54,128 nt of DNA from positions 1 to 54,128 of the forward strand of contig JACDQM010000074.1 of NCBI GenBank assembly GCA_015657635.1, read 5' to 3'. The stretch comes from Roseateles sp. GTDB lineage: Bacteria; Pseudomonadota; Gammaproteobacteria; Burkholderiales; Burkholderiaceae_C. Under the pieces are notes generated by a model. That model did not search any database, was not told where the DNA came from, and worked only from the letters and a program-made list of their open reading frames with translations. Positions 1 through 8,517 of this stretch are shown here, one piece after another. The position numbers and the translations under genes are program-made. Position 1 is the first letter of the stretch, and every line of letters starts with the position of its first letter.

Positions 1-714
1 GATGATGGAGCGCGGCGAGTAGGCATGCGCCAGCACGTAGAGATTGGCGGCATCGGCCTCCTCGCAGATGGCCGTCAATTCAGCCATCGAGTACTGCGTG
101 CCGTCGATGGGATCGGTCGGGCTGGCAACGCCGCCGCCGGCCATCACCTTGATGTGGTTGGCACCGTTGCGCACCTGCTCGCGCACGGCCCGGCGCACTT
201 CGGCATCACCATCGGCGATGGCACCGAACAGTCCCAGCCCAGCACAGGTGCAGAAGATTTCCTTGGCGCCTTTGGGCCTGGCATCGGCATGCCCCCCGGT
301 CTGCGTGATCGGGTGGCCGGCAATGAACAGCCGCGGTCCATCGAACAGCCCGCGTTCGACTGCCTCCTGCAGGCCGAAGTCCGCCCCGGCTGCATCGCGC
401 ACCGTGGTGTAGCCGCGTGCCAGCAGGCCTTCCAGCACGCCTTTGCTCTGCGCCGTGATCAGCGACGGCGGCTGGGCCGACAGGCGCAGCACATCGTGCG
501 ACACCGCCGTCACATGCACATGGGCATCGATCAGGCCCGGCAGCATCACGCGGCCGCCGGCATCGATGTGTTGCGCCGCATCGTCCACATGCAGAGGCTG
601 CTGAGTGATATGGGCGATGCGCTGCCCCTCGACCACCACCGTGGTGTGCGGCTGCAGTTCGAGCGTCGCACTGTCGAACAGGCTGCAGTTGCTGATGACC
701 AGACGCTGGTTCAT
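1..714 (-). CDS. Amidohydrolase family protein (imidazolonepropionase-like), 3' part cut by the window edge
   Basis: The frame is open from an ATG at 714 to the first base of the window, 238 codons with no stop, so only the C-terminus is missing. AAAGGA lies 6 bases before the ATG. The N-terminal beta-sandwich strand region is followed by a metal motif HVH at residues 65-67 after LPGLIDA. GGHAD lies near residue 141, and HIKVMAGGG near 187-195 supplies the lysine expected to bridge the two metals. This layout fits the metal-dependent amidohydrolases annotated as imidazolonepropionase-like or Xaa-Pro dipeptidase-like. The substrate cannot be read from the sequence. It is separated from the next gene upstream by a terminator, so it is probably transcribed alone or heads an operon outside the window. 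Confidence 0.85.
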   Translation of the reverse strand, partial: MNQRLVISNCSLFDSATLELQPHTTVVVEGQRIAHITQQPLHVDDAAQHIDAGGRVMLPGLIDAHVHVTAVSHDVLRLSAQPPSLITAQSKGVLEGLLARGYTTVRDAAGADFGLQEAVERGLFDGPRLFIAGHPITQTGGHADARPKGAKEIFCTCAGLGLFGAIADGDAEVRRAVREQVRNGANHIKVMAGGGVASPTDPIDGTQYSMAELTAICEEADAANLYVLAHAYSPRSII

Positions 715-776
715 GGCAAGTCCTTTGGGTGAGGGAGCGAAGACACAGGCTTCGCTTTTTGCCACAGCGCGGACAT

Positions 777-801
777 AAAAAAAGCGGGGTTAGCCCCCGC
801 C
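777..801 (-). terminator. Factor-independent terminator after the nitronate monooxygenase-like gene
   Basis: On the minus strand GCGGGGGCTAACCCCGC is followed by a run of seven T. It lies 43 bases past the stop at 844 and ends the etfB–etfA–acd–oxidoreductase operon. Confidence 0.85.
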
Positions 802-843
802 TTCGTCACCCAGGCGATGCAGATCGCCCGCCCGGCGGCTTCA

Positions 844-1797
844 TCAGCCAAGCGCCAGACGCTTGCGCGCGGCCTGGTACTCGCGCGCCAGGCGCTCGAC
901 CAACACGCGGGCCGGCACCACCTCGCGAATCGCACCGATGCCTTGTCCGCAGCCCCAGATGTCCTTCCAGGCCTTCTTGGCGTCACCGCCGAAGTTCATC
1001 TGACTGGCATCGCTCTCGGGCAGCTTGTCGGGATCCATGCCGGCCGCGACGATGGAGCCGCGCAGGTAGTTGCCATGCACGCCGGTGAAGAGGTTGCTGT
1101 AGACGATGTCGTCGCTGTTGCTGTCGACGATCATCTGTTTGTAGGCCTCCACGGCACGCGCCTCTTCAGTGGCGATGAAGGCTGAGCCGATGTAGGCGAA
1201 GTCCGCCCCCATGGCCTGCGCGGCCAGCACGGCGTCGCCGCTGGCAATCGAGCCGGACAGTGCAATCGGGCCGTCGAACCACTCGCGAATCTCCTGGATC
1301 AGCGCGAACGGGCTCTTCAAGCCTGCGTGGCCACCCGCACCGGCCGCCACCGCGATCAGGCCATCTGCGCCCTTCTCGATGGCCTTCTTGGCGAACTTGT
1401 TGTTGATGATGTCGTGCAGCACCACGCCGCCCCAGGCATGAACGGCGGCGTTGACATCTTCACGCGCACCCAGCGAGGTGATGATGATGGGCACCTTGTA
1501 CTTGGCGCACACCTGCATGTCGTGCTCGAGCCGATCATTGCTCTTGTGCACGATCTGGTTGATGGCGAACGGCGCCGCCGGCTTGTCCGGGTTGGCCTTG
1601 TTGTAGGCCGCCAGCGTCTCGGTGATCTCGGCCAGCCATTCGTCCAGCTGCGCGGCAGGACGGGCATTCAGCGCCGGCATCGAGCCGACGACGCCGGCCT
1701 TGCACTGCTCGATCACGAGCTTGGGATTGCTGATGATGAACAGCGGCGAGCCGATGATGGGCAGGGGCAGGTTTTGCAGGATGGGAGGCAGTGCCAC
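844..1797 (-). CDS. NAD(P)H-dependent flavin oxidoreductase (nitronate monooxygenase / 2-nitropropane dioxygenase family)
   Basis: FMN-dependent TIM-barrel enzyme of 317 residues. The family oxidises alkyl nitronates or acts as an NADH:quinone/enoyl reductase; the true substrate here is unknown. The start is the GTG at 1797: the protein then begins VALPPILQNL, the usual family N-terminus, with GGAG about 6 bases upstream. A longer frame to 1866 adds 23 residues unlike the family. Seen in the protein are IIGSPLFIISNP near the start, SLGAREDVNAA in the middle and the phosphate-binding region AAGAGGHAGLKSPF. It lies 92 bases downstream of the acyl-CoA dehydrogenase on the same strand and ends in a clear terminator, so it is probably the last gene of an acyl-CoA oxidation operon. 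Confidence 0.88.
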   Translation of the reverse strand: MALPPILQNLPLPIIGSPLFIISNPKLVIEQCKAGVVGSMPALNARPAAQLDEWLAEITETLAAYNKANPDKPAAPFAINQIVHKSNDRLEHDMQVCAKYKVPIIITSLGAREDVNAAVHAWGGVVLHDIINNKFAKKAIEKGADGLIAVAAGAGGHAGLKSPFALIQEIREWFDGPIALSGSIASGDAVLAAQAMGADFAYIGSAFIATEEARAVEAYKQMIVDSNSDDIVYSNLFTGVHGNYLRGSIVAAGMDPDKLPESDASQMNFGGDAKKAWKDIWGCGQGIGAIREVVPARVLVERLAREYQAARKRLALG

Positions 1798-1889
1798 GCG
1801 AGTCTCCAATTGATGTCGTATCGATGCCAAGCTGGCTAGTGTGGTGACGGGGCTCGAAGGCCCCAATCACCTGGGCGACAGCCAAGCCC

Positions 1890-3679
1890 TCAGAAGGCCT
1901 CGAGCGGCAAAGCCGTCACGCTGTCAGCACCTTCGACGATGGCATCGCGCAGCCCGCCAGCACGGGTCAGGATGTGCTCGGCATAGAAGCGTGCTGTCGC
2001 GATCTTGGCGCTCATGAAAGCGGCCTCTTCGCCAGCGGCCAGCTTGTCTTCAGCCACCATCAGCGAGCGCGCCATCTGCCAACCGGCCACCAGATTGCCG
2101 GCCAGCATCAGATAGGGCACCGAGCCGGCGAACGCGGCATTCGGATTGCCCTTGCCCGAGCCGGCGATGAACTCGGCCGACTCCACAAAGGCCAGCCGTG
2201 CGGCCGACAGGCGCTTGAGCATCACCGCAGCCGCGGCGCTTGTGCGCTGGGCCAGCAACTGCTCGGTCGCCTCGATCTGCGCGGCCACGGCCTTGGGCAT
2301 CAGGGCGCCATCGCGCAGGGTCTTGCGTCCGACCAGGTCATTGGCCTGGATGGCGGTGGTGCCCTCGTAGATGGTCAGGATCTTGGCATCGCGGTAGTAC
2401 TGCGCAGCGCCGGTCTCCTCGATGAAGCCCATGCCGCCATGCACCTGCACGCCCAGGTCGGTGACCTCCAGGCTCATCTCGGTGCTGTAGCCCTTGACCA
2501 GCGGCACCATGAATTCGTAGAAGGCCTGGTTCTGCTTGCGCGTGTCGGCATCAGGGTGGTGATGCGCAGCGTCATAGGCCGCCGCGGCCACCAGCGACAT
2601 GGCACGGCAACCTTCAGTCAGCGAGCGCATGGTCATCAGCATGCGGCGCACATCCGGGTGATGGATGATGGCGGCGCTGCCGGCCACCGAGCCGTCCACC
2701 GGACGCGACTGCACGCGATCGCGCGCATAGCCGACGGCCTTCTGATAAGCGCGTTCCGCGATGGCGATGCCTTGCACGCCCACACCGAAGCGTGCGGCGT
2801 TCATCATGATGAACATGTACTCCAGGCCGCGGTTCTCCTGGCCCACGAGATAGCCGATGGCGCCGCCGTTGTCACCGAACTGCAGCACCGCCGTCGGGCT
2901 GGCCTTGATGCCCATCTTGTGCTCGATGGAGACACAGTGCGCATCGTTGCGCGCGCCCAGCGAGCCATCGGCATTGACCATGAACTTCGGCACGATGAAG
3001 AGGCTGATGCCCTTCACCCCTTCCGGCGCGCCGACCACGCGGGCCAGCACCAGATGCACGATGTTCTCGGACATGTCGTGCTCGCCGTAGGTGATGAAGA
3101 TCTTGGTGCCGAAGATCTTGTAGCTGCCATCCGGCTGCGGCTCGGCGCGGTGCGCACCAGGGCCAGGTCCGAGCCAGCCTGCGGCTCGGTCAGGTTCATC
3201 GTGCCAGTCCAGCTGCCGTCGATCAGCTTGGGGATGTAGGTGGCACGCTGCTCATCGCTGCCCGCGGTCAGCAGGGCCTCGATCGCGCCGTCGGTCAGCA
3301 GCGGGCACAGCGCGAAGCTCATATTGGCGCTGTTGATCATCTCACCGCAGGCAGCACCGATGGTCTTGGGCAGGCCCTGGCCGCCAAACTCACTCGGGTG
3401 TTGCAAGCCCTGCCAGCCGCCTTCGGCGAACTGGCGGAACGCATCCTTGAAGCCGGGCGTGGTGAAGACTTGGCCGTCCTTCCAGTAGGACGGGTTCTTG
3501 TCGCCCTCCCAGTTGAGCGGGGCGATTACGTTCTCGTTGAGCTTGGCGCACTCTTCGAGCACGGCCTGCGCGGTCTCGATGCCAGCATCGGCGAATTCGG
3601 GGATCTCGGTCAGGGTCTGCAGGCCGGCGAGTTCCTGCATATTGAACAGCATGTCCTTGACGGGGGCGCGGTAAGTCAT
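1890..3679 (-). CDS. Acyl-CoA dehydrogenase with C-terminal extension (about 596 aa), frame interrupted near 3150
   Basis: FAD-dependent dehydrogenase that would oxidise an acyl-CoA to the enoyl-CoA and pass electrons to the ETF encoded just upstream. The size restored by one added base (597 codons) matches the long family annotated as acyl-CoA dehydrogenase or 3-methylmercaptopropionyl-CoA dehydrogenase, which carries an extra C-terminal domain. The N-terminal frame (start ATG 3679, MTYRAPVKDM) runs through NLTEPQAGSDLALVRT, then changes frame. The other frame carries the FGTKIF-type region, MSENIVHLVLARV, the GVQVHGGMGFIEET motif near the flavin site and the tail to 1890. A single G/C base is missing at about 3149-3151, in what should be GGG. 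Without correction the product would be cut to a 221-residue fragment. Substrate uncertain: DmdC-like or a general long-chain enzyme. Confidence 0.88.
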
Positions 3680-3701
3680 GTTCTTGTCTCCAGATACAAC
3701 A

Positions 3702-3732
3702 AGGGCGCCGCGACCGCGAAGTCGGGCGCCCT
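3702..3732. other. GGGCGCC stem-loop between etfA and acd
   Basis: AGGGCGCC and its complement GGCGCCCT form an 8-bp stem around a 15-base loop in the 76-base gap between etfA and acd. No T run follows, so it is not a standard terminator. It may be an RNA processing or stability element. The same core stem recurs between tig and clpP. Confidence 0.5.
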
Positions 3733-3755
3733 GGGGCTCGCTAGACCAGCGAGGC

Positions 3756-4687
<932 letters not shown>

Positions 4688-4689
4688 GG

Positions 4690-5439
4690 TCAGATCACCT
4701 TGGCTTCAGTCTTGAGTTTCTGGACGAGCGTGGCCACATCGGCCACCTTGATGCCGGCGCTGCGCTTGGGCGGCTCGGCCACGGTCAGCGTCTTGATGCG
4801 CGGCGCCACGTCCACGCCCAGATCGGCCGGCTTGAGCACGTCGAGCTGCTTCTTCTTGGCCTTCATGATATTGGGCAAGGTCACGTAGCGCGGCTCGTTC
4901 AGGCGCAGGTCGGTGGTGATGACGGCCGGCAGGCTGACGCTCAGCGTCTCCAGCCCGCCGTCGACTTCACGCGTCACCGAGGCACGGCCTTCGGCCACTT
5001 CGACCTTGGAGGCGAAGGTGGCTTGCGACAGACCCGCCAGCGCGGCCAGCATCTGGCCGGTCTGGTTGCAATCGTCGTCAATCGCCTGCTTGCCCAGGAT
5101 CACCAGCTGCGGCTGCTCCTTGTCGACCAGCGCCTTGAGCAGCTTGGCCACCGCCAGCGGCTGCAGCTCGACATCGGTCTCGACCAGGATGCCGCGGTCG
5201 GCGCCGATGGCCATCGCTGTACGCAGCGTCTCCTGGCACTGGGTGACGCCACAGGAAACGGCGATCACCTCGGTGACCACGCCCTTCTCCTTCAGACGCA
5301 CCGCCTCTTCGACGGCAATCTCGTCGAAGGGGTTCATGCTCATCTTCACATTGGCCAGGTCGACGCCCGAGCCATCGCTCTTGACGCGAACCTTGACGTT
5401 GTAGTCCACCACTCGCTTGACGGGAACCAATACCTTCAT
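4690..5439 (-). CDS. etfB: Electron transfer flavoprotein beta subunit (EtfB/FixA)
   Basis: 249-residue beta subunit of the ETF heterodimer; it binds AMP and helps dock partner dehydrogenases. The start is ATG 5439 ([14 protein letters not shown]), which is the conserved N-terminus; the open frame upstream to 5514 adds 25 residues of no family resemblance. Typical motifs are [37 protein letters not shown] and [15 protein letters not shown]. It is the first gene of the operon etfB–etfA–acd–flavin oxidoreductase. A perfect palindrome lies about 95 bases upstream and is the likely site of control. Confidence 0.97.
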   Translation of the reverse strand: MKVLVPVKRVVDYNVKVRVKSDGSGVDLANVKMSMNPFDEIAVEEAVRLKEKGVVTEVIAVSCGVTQCQETLRTAMAIGADRGILVETDVELQPLAVAKLLKALVDKEQPQLVILGKQAIDDDCNQTGQMLAALAGLSQATFASKVEVAEGRASVTREVDGGLETLSVSLPAVITTDLRLNEPRYVTLPNIMKAKKKQLDVLKPADLGVDVAPRIKTLTVAEPPKRSAGIKVADVATLVQKLKTEAKVI

Positions 5440-5533
5440 CGAAGTGCTCCAGGATGAATTGACGTTTACGTTAACCGTGGATTCTACGGGCGCCCTCTGG
5501 CAAGACAGAGTCACCCAAGCGCCAAAACGACAA

Positions 5534-5557
5534 AAAATAGAACGATCGTTCTATTTT
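5534..5557. promoter_or_regulatory. Perfect 24-bp palindromic operator between etfB and murI
   Basis: AAAATAGAACGA is followed directly by its exact reverse complement, giving 24 bp of unbroken dyad symmetry with core GAACGATCGTTC. It lies about 95 bases upstream of etfB and 50 bases upstream of murI. The size and AT-flanked core resemble operators of TetR-family repressors that control fatty-acid degradation genes. The cognate regulator is not in the window. Confidence 0.7.
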
Positions 5558-5606
5558 AACGACGCCGCGCAGGCCATGCAGCGCGCCAACTAGACTGCCG
5601 ATCCTG

Positions 5607-6410
5607 ATGAAACGCCCGCACCAGCCTCCCACCGCCTGCATTGGCGTCTTCGATTCCGGCGTCGGCGGCCTGACCGTGCTGCGAGCCTTGCGGCGCGCAC
5701 TGCCGTTTGCGCCGCTGCATTACGTCGCCGACACCGCCTTCGCACCCTACGGCGAACGCCCCAGCGAATTCATCCAGCAGCGCAGCCTGGCCATCGCCGA
5801 GCACCTGTGGAATGCAGGCGCCAAGCTGCTGGTGGTGGCGTGCAACACGGCCACCGCGCACGCCGTAAGCACGCTGCGCCAACGCTGGCCGGAGCGCCCC
5901 ATCGTTGGTATCGAGCCCGGCATCAAGCCCGCCGTTGCTGCCAGCCGGAACAAACGCATCGGCGTGCTCGCCACACCTGCAACGCTTGCCAGCGCACGCT
6001 ATCAGGCGCTGCTGAGCGAGCATGCGCCTGACGTGCAGGTCTTCAGTCAGCCCTGCCCTGGCTTGGCCGGGCTGATCGAGACAGGACAGCTTGCCAGTCC
6101 TGCCTTGCTTGAGCTTGTTGAACGCTGCTGCGCGCCGCTGCGGCAGTCCTTGGTCGACACGGTGCTGATGGGCTGCACGCACTATCCCTTGATCCAAGCG
6201 CTGCTCCAGGAGAAGCTGGGCAGCGGGGTCCGACTGCTCAATGTCGAAGACGCCGTGGCCCGGCAGGCCCTGCGGTTCTGGACCGCGAGTGACGACACGA
6301 AGTCTGCCTTTCTGAGGCTGGAAGCCACTGGCGAGCAGACTGGCCTGCAAGCGTTAGCACCTGCTGCATTGGCAAACGCCCCGTTCACCCTAGACAAGGT
6401 TTCAATCTAG
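5607..6410 (+). CDS. murI: Glutamate racemase
   Basis: Interconverts L- and D-glutamate in the cytoplasm to supply D-Glu for peptidoglycan; cofactor-independent, two-cysteine mechanism. 267 residues, normal length. The N-terminal motif GVFDSGVGGLTVLRAL starts near residue 14. The first catalytic Cys is in VVACNTATA near residue 77 and the second in LMGCTHYPL near residue 190. The start is ATG 5607; there is no strong Shine-Dalgarno. The gene stands alone on the plus strand, and the next gene converges on it with a 7-base gap. Confidence 0.95.
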   Translation: MKRPHQPPTACIGVFDSGVGGLTVLRALRRALPFAPLHYVADTAFAPYGERPSEFIQQRSLAIAEHLWNAGAKLLVVACNTATAHAVSTLRQRWPERPIVGIEPGIKPAVAASRNKRIGVLATPATLASARYQALLSEHAPDVQVFSQPCPGLAGLIETGQLASPALLELVERCCAPLRQSLVDTVLMGCTHYPLIQALLQEKLGSGVRLLNVEDAVARQALRFWTASDDTKSAFLRLEATGEQTGLQALAPAALANAPFTLDKVSI

Positions 6411-6417
6411 CTCGTGC

Positions 6418-7722
6418 TCATTCAGCCCTGGCCACGGCTTGGCCGCGCGCCACATCGACACCCGACAGGATCCACCAGCCCAGCAGAAAGAACGCGCCCG
6501 TGCTGAGAATGGCCAAGCGATGGTTGCCATCGGTCAGCACAGTGACGAGTCCATAGCTCAGCGGCCCGATGATGGCCGCCAGCCGTGTGGCGAAGGCCCA
6601 AAGCCCGTAGAACTCAGCCAATCGGTCGGACGGAGTCAACGCGCCCACCAAGGCACGCCCGCAGGACTGGCTTGAGCCCATGCACAGGCCAGCCAGCACG
6701 GCCGCCATCCAGAACAGCCAGGGAACGGTGGCAAGGAAGGCCAGCAGCGTCATGCCCGTCCATCCCGCCAGCGTGAAAGCCAAGGCCCGTTGGTGGCCGA
6801 CTCGGTCCTCGAAATAGCCGAACCCGAAGGCGCCCACCGCCGACGCAATATTGACCAGGAACACCAGCGCCATGGTCTGCGCCTGAGTGAAGCCAAGCGT
6901 CTGTTCGGCATAGACCGCGGCCAATGCGATGACGACAGCGATCCCCGCCTGATAGCTGGTGCCACAAAGCAGAAACCGAAGAAAGTCCGGATATCGCTTG
7001 GCCCGCGCCCAGGAGGCACCCAGCCCGGCCCATGCCGACACCTTCAAATGCGCCGCCGCAGCGGGCGCAACCGAGCCACCGCTTCCACGCTCACGCAGCA
7101 GCAAGAATGTCGGCAAGGCGGCAGCGGCGTAGACGGCTGCCGTGATGTACATGGTCACTGGAACGAACTCGGTGGCAGGAATGCCGGCGGCCTGCGCGTG
7201 CAGCACATAGGCCAGGCTCAAGCCGAGCGCCAGCATCCCACCGAAATAGCCGAAGGCCCAACCCCAGCCGGACACGCGTCCGAGCGCATCGCGCCGGGCC
7301 AGTTCGGGAAGAAAGGCGGCGATCAAGGCCTCTCCGCAGGCATAGCAGGTATTGGAGATCACGACCGCAGCTGCGGCCCAGGCCAATTCACCTTGGCCCG
7401 CGAGCCCGAGGCCCACGGTCGACGCCACGCAGCCCAATGTCATCAAGCCAAGCAGGCGCTTTTTCGCAGAGCGTCGATCCGCATACGCACCCAAGCCCGG
7501 CATGACCAGCATCACCAGCAGATTGGACAGCGCCAGCAGGCTGGTCCAGATCAGCGTCGCTGACGCTGCGCCTTGTGCGATGACGCTGACGAAGTAGGCG
7601 TTGTAGACCGCCGTTAGCACGACCGTCGTGTAGCCGGAATTGGCGAAGTCGTACATCGCCCATCCGAACACCTCGCGCTTGGCGACGCCATCGTTCAGCA
7701 TGTCGCGGGCAAACAGAGCCAT
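6418..7722 (-). CDS. MFS transporter, UMF1/Atg22-like family
   Basis: Inner-membrane permease of 434 residues with about 12 hydrophobic segments. The N-terminus VFGWAMYDFANSGYTTVV is characteristic of the UMF1 (vacuole effluxer Atg22-like) branch of the major facilitator superfamily, whose bacterial substrates are mostly unknown. A GAYADRRSAKKR loop between helices 2 and 3 matches the MFS signature (D-R-x-x-x-K-R). The start is ATG 7722 with GAGGG 6 bases upstream; a TTG two codons earlier is less likely. It follows tRNA-Leu(TAA) by 28 bases on the same strand, so it may be read from the tRNA promoter. It is convergent with murI. Confidence 0.88.
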   Translation of the reverse strand: MALFARDMLNDGVAKREVFGWAMYDFANSGYTTVVLTAVYNAYFVSVIAQGAASATLIWTSLLALSNLLVMLVMPGLGAYADRRSAKKRLLGLMTLGCVASTVGLGLAGQGELAWAAAAVVISNTCYACGEALIAAFLPELARRDALGRVSGWGWAFGYFGGMLALGLSLAYVLHAQAAGIPATEFVPVTMYITAAVYAAAALPTFLLLRERGSGGSVAPAAAAHLKVSAWAGLGASWARAKRYPDFLRFLLCGTSYQAGIAVVIALAAVYAEQTLGFTQAQTMALVFLVNIASAVGAFGFGYFEDRVGHQRALAFTLAGWTGMTLLAFLATVPWLFWMAAVLAGLCMGSSQSCGRALVGALTPSDRLAEFYGLWAFATRLAAIIGPLSYGLVTVLTDGNHRLAILSTGAFFLLGWWILSGVDVARGQAVARAE

Positions 7723-7750
7723 TGCCAACCCTCAGAGTGAATAGCGCCGC

Positions 7751-7839
7751 TGGTGCCCAGGACGGGACTCGAACCCGTACGCCCGATCAAGGGCCGCGGA
7801 TTTTAAGTCCGCTGCGTCTACCAATTTCACCACCCGGGC
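7751..7839 (-). tRNA. tRNA-Leu (TAA)
   Basis: 89 nt including an encoded CCA end. Acceptor GCCCGGG pairs with CCTGGGC; the anticodon loop CTTAAAA gives anticodon TAA; there is a long variable arm typical of Leu; the T arm contains GGTTCGAGTCC. Confidence 0.97.
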
Positions 7840-7902
7840 GGCGCTGATGCGACGGCATTATCACCGTGCACCTCACATCGACGGGCGTCACCATTCGCAA
7901 AG

Positions 7903-7930
7903 AAAAAAGGGGAAGTCCGAAGACTTCCCC
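7903..7930 (-). terminator. Factor-independent terminator after the tRNA-Gly/Cys array
   Basis: On the minus strand GGGGAAGTC – TTCG – GACTTCCCC is followed by TTTTTT. It lies 10 bases past the CCA end of the last tRNA-Gly. The loop is the stable UUCG tetraloop. Confidence 0.92.
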
Positions 7931-7940
7931 TTTTCACATT

Positions 7941-8016
7941 TGGAGCGGGTAACGAGGCTCGAACTCGTGACCTCAACCTTGGCAAGGTTGCGCTCTACCA
8001 ACTGAGCTACACCCGC
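7941..8016 (-). tRNA. tRNA-Gly (GCC), copy 1
   Basis: 76 nt with encoded CCA. Acceptor GCGGGTG, anticodon stem AACCT/AGGTT with loop TGCCA carrying GCC, T loop GTTCGAG. Identical to the copy at 8065-8140. Confidence 0.98.
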
Positions 8017-8064
8017 ATTTCGCCTGACGCTTGGTGGCGTCAAGCCCGGCGCGAGCCGGTCTTC

Positions 8065-8140
8065 TGGAGCGGGTAACGAGGCTCGAACTCGTGACCTCAA
8101 CCTTGGCAAGGTTGCGCTCTACCAACTGAGCTACACCCGC
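8065..8140 (-). tRNA. tRNA-Gly (GCC), copy 2
   Basis: 76 nt with encoded CCA, identical over its length to the copy at 7941-8016 and separated from it by 48 bases, so it is probably a tandem duplication. Confidence 0.98.
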
Positions 8141-8147
8141 ATGTCTT

Positions 8148-8221
8148 TGGAGGCGCGGGCCGGAGTCGAACCGACCTACACGGATTTGCAATCCGGTGCA
8201 TAACCGCTTTGCTACCGCGCC
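8148..8221 (-). tRNA. tRNA-Cys (GCA)
   Basis: 74 nt with encoded CCA. Acceptor GGCGCGG pairs with CCGCGCC; anticodon stem-loop CGGATTGCAAATCCG gives GCA; the discriminator base is U as usual for tRNA-Cys. Seven bases separate it from tRNA-Gly copy 2, so they share a transcript. Confidence 0.97.
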
Positions 8222-8277
8222 CCAGAATCTTTTGGTGAGATTCCGACAGCGCTGCTGTCAGAAACAGCAGCTTCGAT

Positions 8278-8303
8278 AAAAAAGGGAAGCCGGGGCTTCC
8301 CTT
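8278..8303 (-). terminator. Terminator after tRNA-Gly copy 3
   Basis: On the minus strand AAGGGAAGC – CCCG – GCTTCCCTT runs into a six-T tract, 8 bases after the CCA end of the upstream tRNA-Gly. It separates this tRNA from the Cys-Gly-Gly cluster, which therefore needs its own promoter in 8222-8277. Confidence 0.88.
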
Positions 8304-8310
8304 CGAAAAC

Positions 8311-8386
8311 TGGAGCGGGTAACGAGGCTCGAACTCGTGACCTCGACCTTGGCAAGGTCGCGCTCTACCAACTGAGCTACACCCGC
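8311..8386 (-). tRNA. tRNA-Gly (GCC), copy 3
   Basis: 76 nt with encoded CCA. It differs from the other two copies by a compensated pair in the anticodon stem (GACCT/AGGTC instead of AACCT/AGGTT), so the fold is kept. It lies 131 bases downstream of the lon stop on the same strand. Confidence 0.98.
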
Positions 8387-8517
8387 TTAGTTTCAACACA
8401 CTGCACACAATGCAAAACCCGTGAGGACCTTGCGCTGCGCCGTCTGCGCTGAAGCTCACATTCTAATCTGAATTTCTCGCCCCGCGCAAGCCTTCTTCGC
8501 GGAACAATTCAAATCAG

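Noticed and set aside
1974..3239. 421-codon plus-strand frame opposite the acyl-CoA dehydrogenase
   Set aside because: Antisense shadow; the minus strand carries the conserved protein.
7888..8459. Three overlapping minus-strand frames with the shared phrase SSVGRAQPCQG
   Set aside because: They are translations of the tRNA-Gly and tRNA-Cys genes, a well-known artefact.
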